Positions 27,801 to 35,887 of a stretch of DNA of 64,000 nucleotides are shown here, in pieces; position 1 is the first letter of the stretch, and each line of letters opens with the position of its first letter. Source of the stretch: Rhodococcoides corynebacterioides (lineage in GTDB: Bacteria > Actinomycetota > Actinomycetes > Mycobacteriales > Mycobacteriaceae); NCBI RefSeq assembly GCF_019834675.1, contig NZ_JABUBU010000002.1, positions 395,722-459,721 of the forward strand. The letters run 5' to 3'. The position numbers and the translations under genes were made by a program. The notes below the pieces were generated by a model, which saw only the letters and a program-made list of their open reading frames with translations, did no database searches and was not told where the DNA came from.

Positions 27801-28811
27801 CTGCCCCGTCACCTGCGCATGACGTTCCGCATCGTCGACGGGACCACCGAACTGGGGCGCGGGACGTCGTTGTCGGCGCTGAAGACCCGGCTGGGACGCG
27901 CCGCGGCCACGGCCGTCTCGGCGGCGGCCAAGGACACCGAGAAGGGCCCCGTCCGCCGCTGGACGTCCGAGACCATCGGCACGCTCGCGCCGACCGTCAC
28001 CCGCACGGTGCAGGGCCGCGAGGTGACCGGCTATCCGGCTCTGGTGGCCGAGCGCGACGGGGTGGCCGTCCGCGTCCTCGGATCGGCCGCCGAGCAGCGC
28101 GCCGCGATGCGCGAGGGGACGCGGCGATTGCTCCTCGACGCCGTTCCGGTCTCGAGCAAGTCCCTGCTCGCGGGTCGCTCACCGGCAGCACGGCTGCACC
28201 TGGGCCAGAACCCGCACGGCAGCATCGACGCGCTGCTCGACGACTGCCGCACTCTCGCCGCGGACGATCTGATGACGGCGCACGGCGGCCCGGTGTCCTC
28301 GCCGGAGCAGTTCGCCGCCCTCGAGGCCGCGGTCCGACGCGAACTCGCGGCGCGCACCGCGGCCGTGCTGCGCCTGGTGGAACCCGTCCTCGCCGCGGCG
28401 ACCGCCGTGCGCCTCGCGCTGGACCGGGCGAGCGGCGAGCCCGCGGACGACGTTCGCGCGCAACTCGACTCGCTGATCTTCCCCGGCTTCGTGTTCGAGA
28501 CGGGCATGTCGCACCTGCCGCATCTGCCGCGCTACCTCGAGGCGGCGCGTCGGCGGCTGGCGGCGCTGCCGTCGAGCGCGGCACGGGACGCGGCCGGCAT
28601 GGTCGCGCTGGATCGGGTCTACGCCGCGTACGACACTCTGCTGGAGAGTCTTCCGCCCGCCCGACGCGCGGCGGATGACGTCCGCGAGATCGCGTGGATG
28701 ATCGAGGAGCTGCGGGTCAATCTGTTCGCGCAGACCCTCGGCACCGCGTACCCGGTGTCGGAGAAGCGAGTTCTGAAAGCGATCGACGCCGTCCGCACGA
28801 CGCGGCGCTGA
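24885..28811 (+). CDS. hrpA: ATP-dependent RNA helicase HrpA
   Basis: This 1308-residue DEAH-box helicase starts at ATG 24885. It has Walker A GETGSGKTTQ near residue 93, DEAH near 190, SAT near 223 and QRAGRCGR near 395. Winged-helix, ratchet and OB domains follow, then the long HrpA-specific C-terminal DUF3418 region (about 700-1300). It unwinds RNA and, in E. coli, rescues stalled or collided ribosomes. No convincing ribosome-binding site precedes the start, so the message may be leaderless. It converges on nrdR with a 7-base gap. Confidence 0.93.
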   Translation: MSTPASTSPTRSDLTARLAGLTHTDAHRIGRRLGRSRRPDDLAKISSEIDRAEVRVQNRRSAVPALEYPEFLPVTARREDIAAAIAENQVVIVAGETGSGKTTQIPKICLELGRGVRGTIGHTQPRRLAARTVAERIAEELGQEIGEAVGYTVRFTDRSSDDTLIKLMTDGILLAEIQRDRMLRRYDTIIIDEAHERSLNIDFLLGYLARLLPQRPDLKVIVTSATIDPERFARHFAVDGRDAPIVEVSGRTFPVEMRYRPLTVDREDETIDRDPVDATCDAVDELLREPEGDILVFLSGEREIRDTADALKDRRLRGVEVLPLYARLSAAEQHRVFERHSGRRIVLATNVAETSLTVPGIRYVVDPGTARISRYSLRTKVQRLPIEPISKASARQRAGRCGRVADGICIRLYSEEDFEARPDFTDPEILRTNLASVILQMASLGLGAVEKFPFVEPPDPRSVRDGLGLLTELGALDTTPNADDHDGPRLTPLGRELAGLPVDPRMARMLVEAHRSGCLPEMLVIVAALSIQDVRERPAEHQQAADEMHRRFAVEGSDFLALRELWTYLGEQRRALSSNQFRRLCRTEFLHYLRIREWQDLHGQLRQIARGMGWTVPDHDAHTPASDATIHQALLSGLLSHIGLREGEKRDFLGARGSTFAIFPGSSLSKKPPRWVMAAELVETSRLWARMAARIEPEWAEKLAPHLLKRQYSEPHWSTKREAAVAYERVTLYGVPLVAKRPVSYGSIDAEVSRDLFLRHALVQGEWRTHHRFFHHNQQLRSDAEELESRARRRDIVVDDDALYAFYDERVPADVVSARHFDRWWKKASRATPDLLDFDRTTVVTPAAAAVTGGDFPDAWRQGERQFPLTYQFEPGRDDDGVTVHIPVDQLPQVADVGFDWLVPGMRLDLVTALIKTLPKDLRRTVVPAPDHAAAAVAAMRPRTEPLTTALSRELTRMGGVPIGPDDFSPDALPRHLRMTFRIVDGTTELGRGTSLSALKTRLGRAAATAVSAAAKDTEKGPVRRWTSETIGTLAPTVTRTVQGREVTGYPALVAERDGVAVRVLGSAAEQRAAMREGTRRLLLDAVPVSSKSLLAGRSPAARLHLGQNPHGSIDALLDDCRTLAADDLMTAHGGPVSSPEQFAALEAAVRRELAARTAAVLRLVEPVLAAATAVRLALDRASGEPADDVRAQLDSLIFPGFVFETGMSHLPHLPRYLEAARRRLAALPSSAARDAAGMVALDRVYAAYDTLLESLPPARRAADDVREIAWMIEELRVNLFAQTLGTAYPVSEKRVLKAIDAVRTTRR

Positions 28812-28818
28812 TCCCCGG

Positions 28819-29295
28819 TCAGGACGTCGTCGGAACGGTGTCCTCGCCGCGCTGGTGGCGACGGAGCTCGTCGATCTCGCGCTCGAAGTCCTCGGCACTG
28901 CTGAAGGAGCGGTAGACCGACGCGAAGCGCAGGTACGCGACCTCGTCGAGGTCCCGGAGCGGGCCGAGGATGGCCAGGCCCACCTCGTTGCTGGGGATCT
29001 CCGCCGAGCCCGACGCTCGCACGGTGTCCTCCACCTGCTGAGCCAGGAGAACGAGGGCGTCGTTGTCCACGGCGCGGCCCTGGCAGGCGCGTCGCACACC
29101 CTGGACGACCTTGTCCCGGCTGAACGGCTCGCTGACGCCGCTGCGCTTGACCACGGACAGCACGGCCGTCTCCACGGTGGTGAACCGGCGGCCGCACTCG
29201 GGGCACGAGCGTCGACGGCGGATCGCCTGTCCTTCGTCCGCCTCGCGTGAATCGACTACACGCGAGTCGGGATGGCGGCAGAACGGGCAATGCAT
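28819..29295 (-). CDS. nrdR: Transcriptional repressor NrdR
   Basis: This 158-residue protein starts at ATG 29295. The N-terminal zinc ribbon has CPFC and CPEC pairs (residues 3-6 and 31-34), followed by an ATP-cone domain (about 46-136). It senses the ATP/dATP balance and represses ribonucleotide reductase genes; none are in the window. Its neighbourhood (nrdR, small membrane gene, lexA) is the standard actinobacterial arrangement. Confidence 0.95.
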   Translation of the reverse strand: MHCPFCRHPDSRVVDSREADEGQAIRRRRSCPECGRRFTTVETAVLSVVKRSGVSEPFSRDKVVQGVRRACQGRAVDNDALVLLAQQVEDTVRASGSAEIPSNEVGLAILGPLRDLDEVAYLRFASVYRSFSSAEDFEREIDELRRHQRGEDTVPTTS

Positions 29296-29400
29296 GCGGC
29301 GTGGACCCCTCGATGCTCACGGCAGTACCGTGTCGGCTCGGTGACGAGACGCCGACCTCGACGCCGCCCCCGAGCCTACCGATCGGTGGCACGCACCCGA

Positions 29401-29826
29401 TCAGCGCGGTGACACGCCGAGGTCGAGCTGCTCCACGACGGACGGCTGCGGAGGGACGTCCGCCGCACGCAGATTGGCGACACCGACCAGACCCAGCGCC
29501 GACGCGGCTGTGACGAGAACCACAGCTACGACGGACGCGATTCCCCGCGCCGGGCGCGACCCGTGCGGGGCGCGCGATACGCCGGCCGTGCGTCCGTCGT
29601 ACTCGATTCCGCCGCCGTGCGGGCGCCGCGCGTCGCGGACGACCGGGCGGCGCCGGACCGGTGCGGGCCGGGCCGTCTCGCGCGACCGGGTGGGCCGCGC
29701 ACCGGTGTCGGCGCCGGCGACGATGCCCCAGTAGGAATCGTCGTCGCAGGTCCAGCGGTCGGTGGACGGGCGAGCGGAGGCGCCGGAACGGGTGGTCTCG
29801 ATGGTCGGCAGATCGGTACGAATCAC
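29401..29826 (-). CDS. SOS-controlled single-pass membrane protein at the chiZ/divS position, without LysM
   Basis: This 141-residue protein starts at GTG 29826 after GAGGAG. A long basic, Arg/Pro-rich cytoplasmic part (about 1-95) precedes one membrane helix (about 97-118, ending GLVGVANL) and a short outer tail of about 23 residues. In M. tuberculosis the gene here (Rv2719c, ChiZ) has a LysM domain after the helix, and in C. glutamicum it is DivS. Both are DNA-damage-induced division inhibitors. Only 105 bases separate its stop from nrdR, too few for a missing LysM domain. Function is inferred from position and its LexA box. Confidence 0.7.
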   Translation of the reverse strand: MIRTDLPTIETTRSGASARPSTDRWTCDDDSYWGIVAGADTGARPTRSRETARPAPVRRRPVVRDARRPHGGGIEYDGRTAGVSRAPHGSRPARGIASVVAVVLVTAASALGLVGVANLRAADVPPQPSVVEQLDLGVSPR

Positions 29827-29914
29827 TGCAACCACTCCTCGTGGGTAGCCGGTGGTCCCCCGGTGGACGGAACGCCGGCTGGCGTTCGACCATTCCGTTC
29901 GACCACGCGTTCGA

Positions 29915-29953
29915 ATGAACGCATGTTCGATGTATAGCAGGACGGTCCGACAA
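29915..29953 (-). promoter_or_regulatory. LexA box and PafBC-like promoter for the divS/chiZ-position gene
   Basis: The LexA-type box ATGAACGCATGTTCGA (29915-29930; consensus TCGAAC-N4-GTTCGA) lies just downstream of a minus-strand -10 (TATACA, 29936-29931). Exactly 8 bases upstream is TTGTCGGAC (29953-29945). The latter resembles the PafBC-dependent motif TTGTCRGTG-N8-TAnnnT with two mismatches. LexA bound here would cover the transcription start. Confidence 0.7.
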
Positions 29954-29976
29954 GAACCACGAAATCGCGACACGGA

Positions 29977-30017
29977 TCGAACAGGTGTTTGATCCGCGTT
30001 CGAATCCGGTCTAACTT
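29977..30017 (+). promoter_or_regulatory. LexA box and promoter of lexA, followed by a long leader
   Basis: The near-perfect SOS box TCGAACAGGTGTTTGA (29977-29992) overlaps a -35 (TTTGAT, 29988-29993). An 18-base spacer leads to the -10 TAACTT (30012-30017). Transcription would start near 30024, leaving about 130 bases of leader before the lexA ATG. The whole 330-base gap (29827-30156) holds this and the divergent promoter. The leader itself shows nothing recognisable. Confidence 0.8.
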
Positions 30018-30156
30018 CAACTCACGACGTCGCATCGAACACCAGGGGTCACAGGCGCCACCGCGGCACCGTGCGCACCACGCCCCGACGCACCACCGTT
30101 CGACGCGACCGGCACCACTCGCCCGCCCCAGCCGGCCACCGATGGAGGTTCACACC

Positions 30157-30879
30157 ATGCCCGACGAGAGCTCGTCCGCCACGAGTACCGATTCCGGTTC
30201 CGGCCTCACCGAACGGCAACGCCGCGTGTTGGAGGTCATCCGGGCCTCGGTCACCGAGCGCGGCTACCCCCCGAGCATCCGCGAGATCGGTGACGCCGTC
30301 GGCCTCACGTCCACCTCCTCCGTCGCGCACCAACTGCGCACGCTCGAGAAGAAGGGCTTCCTGCGCCGGGATCCCAACCGCCCCCGCGCGGTCGACGTGC
30401 GGCTGCCGGGCGAGAACGGACGCCCCGAGGAGGCCTCGACCGTCGACGCTCCCACCGTGGACCCGGCCGGCACCGATGCCGGAGACCGGTCCGACGCGAT
30501 GCCCGCCCCCACCTTCGTCCCGGTTCTCGGACGCATCGCGGCCGGCGGGCCCATCCTCGCCGAGCAGGCCGTCGAGGAGGTGTTCCCCCTCCCGCGCGAA
30601 TTGGTGGGGTCCGGCTCGCTCTTCCTGTTGCGCGTCGTCGGTGAGTCGATGATCGACGCGGCCATCTGCGACGGCGACTGGGTGGTCGTGCGCCAGCAGA
30701 ACGTCGCCGACAACGGTGACATCGTCGCCGCCATGATCGACGGCGAGGCGACGGTCAAGACGTTCAAGCGCACCGGCGGGGACGTGTGGCTCCTCCCCCA
30801 CAACCCGCTCTTCGAGCCCATCCCCGGCAACGACGCCGTCGTCCTCGGCAAGGTCGTCACCGTGATGCGCAAGCTCTGA
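30157..30879 (+). CDS. lexA: LexA repressor
   Basis: This 240-residue protein starts at ATG 30157, fixed by GGAGG at 30144-30148. Longer readings would run into the SOS box. The winged helix-turn-helix covers residues 15-85 and an acidic linker follows. The self-cleavage Ala-Gly site lies in RIAAGGPI (about 126-133), the catalytic Ser in VVGESMID (about 163) and the Lys in ATVKTFKR (about 200). It represses the SOS genes until RecA filaments trigger autocleavage. It carries its own box, giving autoregulation. Confidence 0.95.
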   Translation: MPDESSSATSTDSGSGLTERQRRVLEVIRASVTERGYPPSIREIGDAVGLTSTSSVAHQLRTLEKKGFLRRDPNRPRAVDVRLPGENGRPEEASTVDAPTVDPAGTDAGDRSDAMPAPTFVPVLGRIAAGGPILAEQAVEEVFPLPRELVGSGSLFLLRVVGESMIDAAICDGDWVVVRQQNVADNGDIVAAMIDGEATVKTFKRTGGDVWLLPHNPLFEPIPGNDAVVLGKVVTVMRKL

Positions 30880-30891
30880 TCCCCCCACGCG

Positions 30892-30931
30892 CGAGAACGC
30901 CGGCACCGAAGGATCGGTGCCGGCGTTCTCG
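30892..30931. terminator. Bidirectional terminator between lexA and the acyl-CoA dehydrogenase
   Basis: A perfect 18-base stem (30892-30909 with 30914-30931) has an AGGA loop. It sits between the converging genes, about 12 bases past the lexA stop. Confidence 0.88.
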
Positions 30932-30949
30932 TGTTCTCGCTCGAGGGGT

Positions 30950-32092
30950 CTAGAGGTCGAGACCGCGCCCGATGATCTCCTTCATGATCTCCGTGGTGCC
31001 GCCGTAGATCGTCTGCACGCGAGAGTCCATGTACGCCTTGGCGATCGGGTATTCCTTCATGTAGCCGTAACCACCGTGCAGCTGCAGGCACCGGTCGATG
31101 ATCTTGACCTGATTCTCGGTGGTCCACCACTTGGCCATGGCGGCCTCCTGGACGGTGAGCTCGCCCGCGTTGAGCTGCTCGATGTACTTGTCCACCATGA
31201 TGCGGACGGCGGTGGCCTCCGTCGCACACTCGGCCAGGACGAAGCGCGTGTTCTGGAACTTGCCGATCGGCTTGCCGAACGCCTTGCGGTCCTTGCAGTA
31301 CTGCACCGTCATCTCGACGGCCCGCTCGATAGCGGCGGCGGCGACGACGGCGATCGACAGTCGCTCCTGCGGGAGGTTCTGCATGAGGTAGATGAAGCCC
31401 ATGCCCTCCTCGCCCAGCATGTTTGCGGCCGGCACCCGGACGTCGGTGAAGCTGAGCTCGGCCGTGTCCTGGGCCTTCATGCCGATCTTGTCGAGATTGC
31501 GGCCACGCTCGAACCCCGGCATGTCCCGCTCGACGCCGAAGATGCTGAAGCCCTGGGCGCCCTTCTCGGGATCGGTACAGGCGACCACGAGGACCAGGTC
31601 GGCGTTGATGCCGTTGGTGATGAACGTCTTCGAGCCGTTGAGCACCCAGTCGTCGCCGTCGCGAACGGCGCGGGTCTTGATGCCCTGCAGGTCGCTACCG
31701 GTGCCGGGCTCGGTCATCGCGATGGCGGTGATGAGTTCACCCGAGCAGAAACCGGGCAGCCAGCGCTGCTTCTGCTCGTCGTTGGTCAGCTCGATGAGGT
31801 ACGGCGCGACGACGTCGTTGTGCAGCGTGAACCCGATGCCGCTGTATCCACCGGCGGTGGTCTCCTCGGTGACGATCGCGTTGTAGCGGAAGTCCCGGAC
31901 GCCGCCGCCGCCGAACTCCTCCGGCACGGCGGTGCCGAGGAAGCCCTGCTTGCCGGCCTCGACCCAGACGCCGCGGTCGACGATGTTCTGCTCTTCCCAT
32001 TCCGCGTGGTGCGGCGCGACGTGCTGCTCGAGAAACTTCTTGTACGAGCTGCGGAACAGATCGTGCTCGGGCTCGAACAACGTGCGCTTCAT
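30950..32092 (-). CDS. fadE20: Acyl-CoA dehydrogenase (FadE20-like)
   Basis: This 380-residue protein starts at ATG 32092 behind GGAGAG. Both family signatures are present: the FAD/substrate loop AIAMTEPGTGSDLQGIKT (about residues 121-138) and, near the C-terminus, QLHGGYGYMKEYPI followed by IYGGTTEIMKEII. The catalytic Glu lies in that final segment. It catalyses the flavin-dependent alpha-beta desaturation of acyl-CoA. It corresponds in position to M. tuberculosis fadE20 (Rv2724c). Chain-length preference is unknown. Confidence 0.85.
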   Translation of the reverse strand: MKRTLFEPEHDLFRSSYKKFLEQHVAPHHAEWEEQNIVDRGVWVEAGKQGFLGTAVPEEFGGGGVRDFRYNAIVTEETTAGGYSGIGFTLHNDVVAPYLIELTNDEQKQRWLPGFCSGELITAIAMTEPGTGSDLQGIKTRAVRDGDDWVLNGSKTFITNGINADLVLVVACTDPEKGAQGFSIFGVERDMPGFERGRNLDKIGMKAQDTAELSFTDVRVPAANMLGEEGMGFIYLMQNLPQERLSIAVVAAAAIERAVEMTVQYCKDRKAFGKPIGKFQNTRFVLAECATEATAVRIMVDKYIEQLNAGELTVQEAAMAKWWTTENQVKIIDRCLQLHGGYGYMKEYPIAKAYMDSRVQTIYGGTTEIMKEIIGRGLDL

Positions 32093-32193
32093 GACTCTCC
32101 TCGTGTGGCGTGAGTGACCACCCCACGGTAGGTCCGGCCGCGAACCGGCGTCGATGACCTGTGCGAGCGCGTTCGGTGACCACTGCCGTCCGG

Positions 32194-32238
32194 ATCGTGT
32201 GCAGATATCGGCGTTCAGCGCGGACTACTGCACACGAT
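32194..32238 (-). terminator. Possible terminator after the small membrane protein gene
   Basis: Eleven-base arms (32194-32204 and 32228-32238) are separated by 23 bases. One arm lies inside the last codons of the small membrane protein gene. It is weak compared with the other terminators here because of the large loop. Confidence 0.45.
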
Positions 32239-32689
32239 TCTCGCGACGGACGGCTCGGTTGTGCCGGGCGTGCAGGACCACGTCGGGAACGAAGACCGCC
32301 ACCGCCGCGAGAAGGAACCACCACGACCCGGTCGCCCGAACGAGCCCGACCGCGGCGACGGCGGCACAGGACCCCGCTGCACTCTGCACCAGGTCGCGGT
32401 CGCGGCGCCGGATCGAAGGCTCATGCCACCACGGCACCCGCCGTCCGGCGTTCTCTCGCAACACCCGCCGCCCCCCGACGACGCTCAGCAGCAGGCCGAC
32501 GACCAGCGCGCCGATTCCGAGGACCGACCCGGCCACGGGCGGGCCCAGCCACGCGAGCCCGAGGACCGCGACCGGGACGACGGCGGCCAGGGCGGACTTC
32601 CACGCCGGCGTCGACGGCCATTCCTCGGGCGCGACGCTCACCCGGCGCATCGGCTCGAGCCCCGGGAGACCGGGTCGTCGCGAGTCCAT
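32225..32689 (-). CDS. Small polytopic membrane protein, unknown function
   Basis: About 154 residues from ATG 32689, chosen because GGGGA lies just upstream; GTG 32704 is an alternative. There are two pairs of hydrophobic helices (about 32-50, 54-73, 103-117 and 119-135), separated by an Arg-rich loop that includes PWWHEPSIRRRDRD. It lies 18 bases downstream of the permease stop, so the two are probably co-transcribed. No family was recognised. Confidence 0.6.
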   Translation of the reverse strand: MDSRRPGLPGLEPMRRVSVAPEEWPSTPAWKSALAAVVPVAVLGLAWLGPPVAGSVLGIGALVVGLLLSVVGGRRVLRENAGRRVPWWHEPSIRRRDRDLVQSAAGSCAAVAAVGLVRATGSWWFLLAAVAVFVPDVVLHARHNRAVRRENRVQ

Positions 32690-32707
32690 TCCCCACGGTC
32701 TCACGAT

Positions 32708-34000
32708 TCAGCGGGCAGTGCGCCCCGCCAGTGCCCGCAGAATCGGGTAGCCCACCAGAATCCCCACCGACCCCCACACGATGCCGCCGAGTTCGACGGA
32801 GCCGATGGTCAAGGTCAGATCGCCGATCCCGGCGACCAGGGCAGCGGCGGCGACCATGAGGTTGACGGGGCGGGTGAAGTCGACGTTCGCCTCCTGCCAG
32901 ATCCGCACGCCGAGCAGTCCGATCAGTCCGTAGAGCACGAGGGTCGCGCCGCCGATGACGCCGCCGGGCACGGTGAACACCAGCGCGCCGAACTTGGGCG
33001 AGAACGCCAGGACCAGCGCCGTCGCGGCCGCCACCCAGTACGCCGCGGTCGAGTAGACGCGGGTGGCCGCCATGACGCCGATGTTCTCGGCGTAAGTCGT
33101 GGTGCCCGATCCACCGCCGGCGCCCGCGAGCGCGGTCGCGACACCGTCGGCGACGAGGGCGTCCCCGGCGACGTCGTCGAGGGAGCGTCCGGTCATCGCG
33201 GCGACGGCTTTGACGTGGCCGACGTTCTCGGCCACGAGGACCACCACGACGGGCAGAGCGACCAGCACGGCGGAGAGCTGGAACGACGGTCCCGTGAAGG
33301 TCGGGACCCCGATCCACGTTGCCTCGCGCAGGGCGTCGACCCGGGCGGGGTCCAGAGCTCCGGTCACGGCGCCGAAGATCCAGCCGACGACGACGCCGAC
33401 CAGGATGCCGAGCCGCCCGATCAGCCCCGGCACCGCGACGGTCACCAACAGGATCGCGGCCAGGGTGACGGTCGCGACCAGGGGCTGCGACTCGTAGGAC
33501 GTGACGGCGGTGCCGGCGAGGTTGAGTCCGATCAGCGCGACGATGGCGCCCGTGACCAGGGGCGGCATGGCGGCGTCGAGTGCGCGACTGCCGGCCACCT
33601 TGACGAGAACGCCGACGGCGGCGAGCGCGACGCCGACGACCAGCACCGCACCGAGCTGGGCCGCGGCACCGTCGCCGGCGGTCGCGGCGAGCGGCGCGAT
33701 GAAGGCGAACGACGAGCCGAGGTAGCTCGGCACCCTGCCTCGCGTGATCAGCAGGAACAGTGCGGTGCCGAGTCCGGAGAAGAACAGCGTGGTGGTGACC
33801 GGAAAGCCGGTGATGGTCGGGACGAGCAGCGTCGCCCCGAACATCGCGACGACGTGCTGCATGCCGATGCCGACGGTGCGCGGCCAGGACAGGCGTTCGT
33901 CGGGGGCGACGACGCCGTCGACGGCCACCGTGCGGCCGTCACCGTGCAGGGTCCACCGGGGAACGAGGCGGGAGCGCGACGAGGCGTGGGGTGAGGTCAC
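32708..34000 (-). CDS. Uracil/xanthine permease (nucleobase:cation symporter-2 family)
   Basis: This 430-residue protein starts at GTG 34000. About 12-14 hydrophobic segments are seen. Family marks include GIGMQHVVAMFGATLLVP, the conserved VAENVGHVKAV segment and SGTTTYAENIGVMAATRV, which bears substrate residues. It imports uracil or a related base using the proton gradient. Many family members lie near pyrimidine genes, but here the upstream neighbour is ptsI, with 33 bases between them. Confidence 0.88.
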   Translation of the reverse strand: MTSPHASSRSRLVPRWTLHGDGRTVAVDGVVAPDERLSWPRTVGIGMQHVVAMFGATLLVPTITGFPVTTTLFFSGLGTALFLLITRGRVPSYLGSSFAFIAPLAATAGDGAAAQLGAVLVVGVALAAVGVLVKVAGSRALDAAMPPLVTGAIVALIGLNLAGTAVTSYESQPLVATVTLAAILLVTVAVPGLIGRLGILVGVVVGWIFGAVTGALDPARVDALREATWIGVPTFTGPSFQLSAVLVALPVVVVLVAENVGHVKAVAAMTGRSLDDVAGDALVADGVATALAGAGGGSGTTTYAENIGVMAATRVYSTAAYWVAAATALVLAFSPKFGALVFTVPGGVIGGATLVLYGLIGLLGVRIWQEANVDFTRPVNLMVAAAALVAGIGDLTLTIGSVELGGIVWGSVGILVGYPILRALAGRTAR

Positions 34001-34033
34001 GAATCAGAATGATGACACGGCCCGCGCCGCGGC

Positions 34034-35728
34034 CTAGCCGAGGACGGCCGACGCGGCGTCCCGTGCCTGCCCCGGTCCCGCGGTGCCGAGGACCGCGCGG
34101 GCGGCCTCGCGGCACTGCTCGAGCGTGACCGTTCCGAGCTTGGCACCGACTCCGGCCACGGCGGCAGACGCCGCGGACAGGCTGGTGACGCCGAAGCCGA
34201 CGAGGACGCAGGCGAGCAGCGGGTCGGCGGCGGCCTCACCGCAGACGCCCACCGGCTTGCCCGCCGCGGCACCGGCCTCGGCGGCGCGGGCGACGAGGGC
34301 GAGCACCGCGGGCTGCCACGGGTCGGTCAGGGCGGCGAGGTCGGCGGACATCCGGTCGGCCGCCATCGTGTACTGCGCGAGGTCGTTGGTGCCGATCGAG
34401 AGGAAGTCGACGTGGTCGAGGATGCGGTCGGCGAGCAGCGCGGCCGCCGGCACCTCGATCATGACGCCCGGAGTCAGGCCCCGCTCGCGCACGTCCGCGG
34501 CGAAGGCCTTCGCCTCGTCGGCGGTGGCGATCATCGGGGCCATCACCCACGGTGACGACGACGTGGTCTCCGCGGCGGCGGCGATGGCGTCGAGCTGGCG
34601 GTGCAGGATGCCGCGGTCGGCGGCGGCGATGCGGATGCCGCGGACGCCGAGTGCCGGGTTGGCCTCGTCGGGATGGGTGGCGAAGCGCAGGGGCTTGTCG
34701 GATCCGGCGTCGAGGGTGCGGACGACGACCTTGTGCCCCTCGAACGCGCTCAGCACCTCGCCGTAGATGTCGGCCTGCTCCGCGACGGTCGGCTCGACGT
34801 CGCGGTCGAGGAAGCTGAGTTCGGTGCGGAAGAGGCCCACCCCGTCCGCGGCGGTCTGCCGGGCGGCACGCGCCCCGGCGCCGTCCTGCACGTTGGCGAG
34901 GATGTCGACGAGGTGACCGTCGGACGTGCGGCCCGGACCCGTCCACTCGGCGACGCGGGCCAGGTGGTCGGCGGACTCGGTGACCGCGCGACGCGCCTCC
35001 TCGGCGTCGGGGTCGACCGTCACGAGGCCGGTGGTGCCGTCGACCATCACGGTCGAGCCCGCCGCCACGTCGCCGAGGTCACCGACGGCGACGACGCACG
35101 GGATGCCGAGCTGACGGGCGATGATCGCGGTGTGGCTGGTGGGGCCGCCGAGGGTGGTGGCCAGGGCGACGACGAGCGCCGGATCCAGGCCCGCGGTGTC
35201 AGCGGGCGCGAGGTCCTCGGCCAGCAGGACGGACGGCACCGACGGCGTGGGCACGCCCGGCTCGGGCAGGTCGGACAGTTCGGCGAGCACGCGGTCGCAG
35301 ATGTCCATCAGGTCGGTGATGCGCTCGGCCATCCGCCCGCCGAGCTTGGCGAACATGGCGACGAACTGCTCGGTGGCGGCCACGGCGGCGTACGCGGCGT
35401 CGGCACCGCCCGTGATCTCCTTGGCGCCGGCCCGAAGCCACCCGCGGTCCTGCGCCATGGCGGCGTTGGCGGCGAGAACCTCCGACGCGGAGCCGGTGGC
35501 CAACGCCGCGCGGTCCTGCAGGCGGGCGCCGACGGCGGCCGCGGCCGCGCGGAAGCGCTCGACCTCGGCGTCGCGAGCCCCCTCGGCGACCTGCCGGGGC
35601 GCGTCGGGACGCGTGGGACGCGGTGCGGGTCGGACGACGGGCCCGTATCCGACGCCGGGAACGACCGGGGTTCCGTGGAGCGTCCGCGAGTCGGTCCGCG
35701 AGTCGGTCACGGTGGTGGATCCCGTCAT
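34034..35728 (-). CDS. ptsI: Phosphoenolpyruvate-protein phosphotransferase (PTS enzyme I)
   Basis: This 564-residue protein starts at ATG 35728 with AGGAGG upstream. The active-site histidine is in GGPTSHTAIIAR (about residue 198). The PEP-binding barrel carries GLFRTELSFLDR, SIGTNDLAQY and the catalytic CGEAAAD. It takes phosphate from PEP and passes it to HPr. The N-terminus has a small TDSR duplication. It is divergent from deoR-fruK-fruA-ptsH, whose products complete the fructose pathway. Confidence 0.93.
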   Translation of the reverse strand: MTGSTTVTDSRTDSRTLHGTPVVPGVGYGPVVRPAPRPTRPDAPRQVAEGARDAEVERFRAAAAAVGARLQDRAALATGSASEVLAANAAMAQDRGWLRAGAKEITGGADAAYAAVAATEQFVAMFAKLGGRMAERITDLMDICDRVLAELSDLPEPGVPTPSVPSVLLAEDLAPADTAGLDPALVVALATTLGGPTSHTAIIARQLGIPCVVAVGDLGDVAAGSTVMVDGTTGLVTVDPDAEEARRAVTESADHLARVAEWTGPGRTSDGHLVDILANVQDGAGARAARQTAADGVGLFRTELSFLDRDVEPTVAEQADIYGEVLSAFEGHKVVVRTLDAGSDKPLRFATHPDEANPALGVRGIRIAAADRGILHRQLDAIAAAAETTSSSPWVMAPMIATADEAKAFAADVRERGLTPGVMIEVPAAALLADRILDHVDFLSIGTNDLAQYTMAADRMSADLAALTDPWQPAVLALVARAAEAGAAAGKPVGVCGEAAADPLLACVLVGFGVTSLSAASAAVAGVGAKLGTVTLEQCREAARAVLGTAGPGQARDAASAVLG

Positions 35729-35800
35729 GTCGTTCCTCCTGCTGTTCGTCCGACGCCCACGGTGTGTGTGTCGCGTCTCGGCATTCCGTCGTTGTGATCG

Positions 35801-35828
35801 AGATTACTCGAACCTCTTGACATGTCAA
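35801..35828 (-). promoter_or_regulatory. Promoter of ptsI
   Basis: On the minus strand, TTGACA (35828-35823) is followed after 16 bases by TAATCT (35806-35801). This is a good housekeeping-type promoter. Its -35 directly abuts the -35 of the divergent deoR promoter, forming a 12-base palindrome. Confidence 0.65.
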
Positions 35829-35846
35829 CAGAGACGGGCGTAAAAC
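35817..35846 (+). promoter_or_regulatory. Promoter and possible operator of the deoR-fruKA-ptsH operon
   Basis: TTGACA (35817-35822) is followed after 18 bases by TAAAAC (35841-35846). The run from 35842 to 35868 is A-rich, with spaced repeats of the AACAACA/ACCAACA/GACAAAC type. That is unusual in this GC-rich DNA and is a candidate site for the DeoR regulator encoded just downstream. Confidence 0.55.
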
Positions 35847-35887
35847 AACATAAACCAACAGACAAACTACGGATCGGAGGGGCGGAG

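Noticed and set aside
29827..30156. A small gene or structured RNA in the lexA leader
   Set aside because: The longest frame would start inside the SOS box and is in frame with lexA. No stable hairpin or coding pattern was seen.
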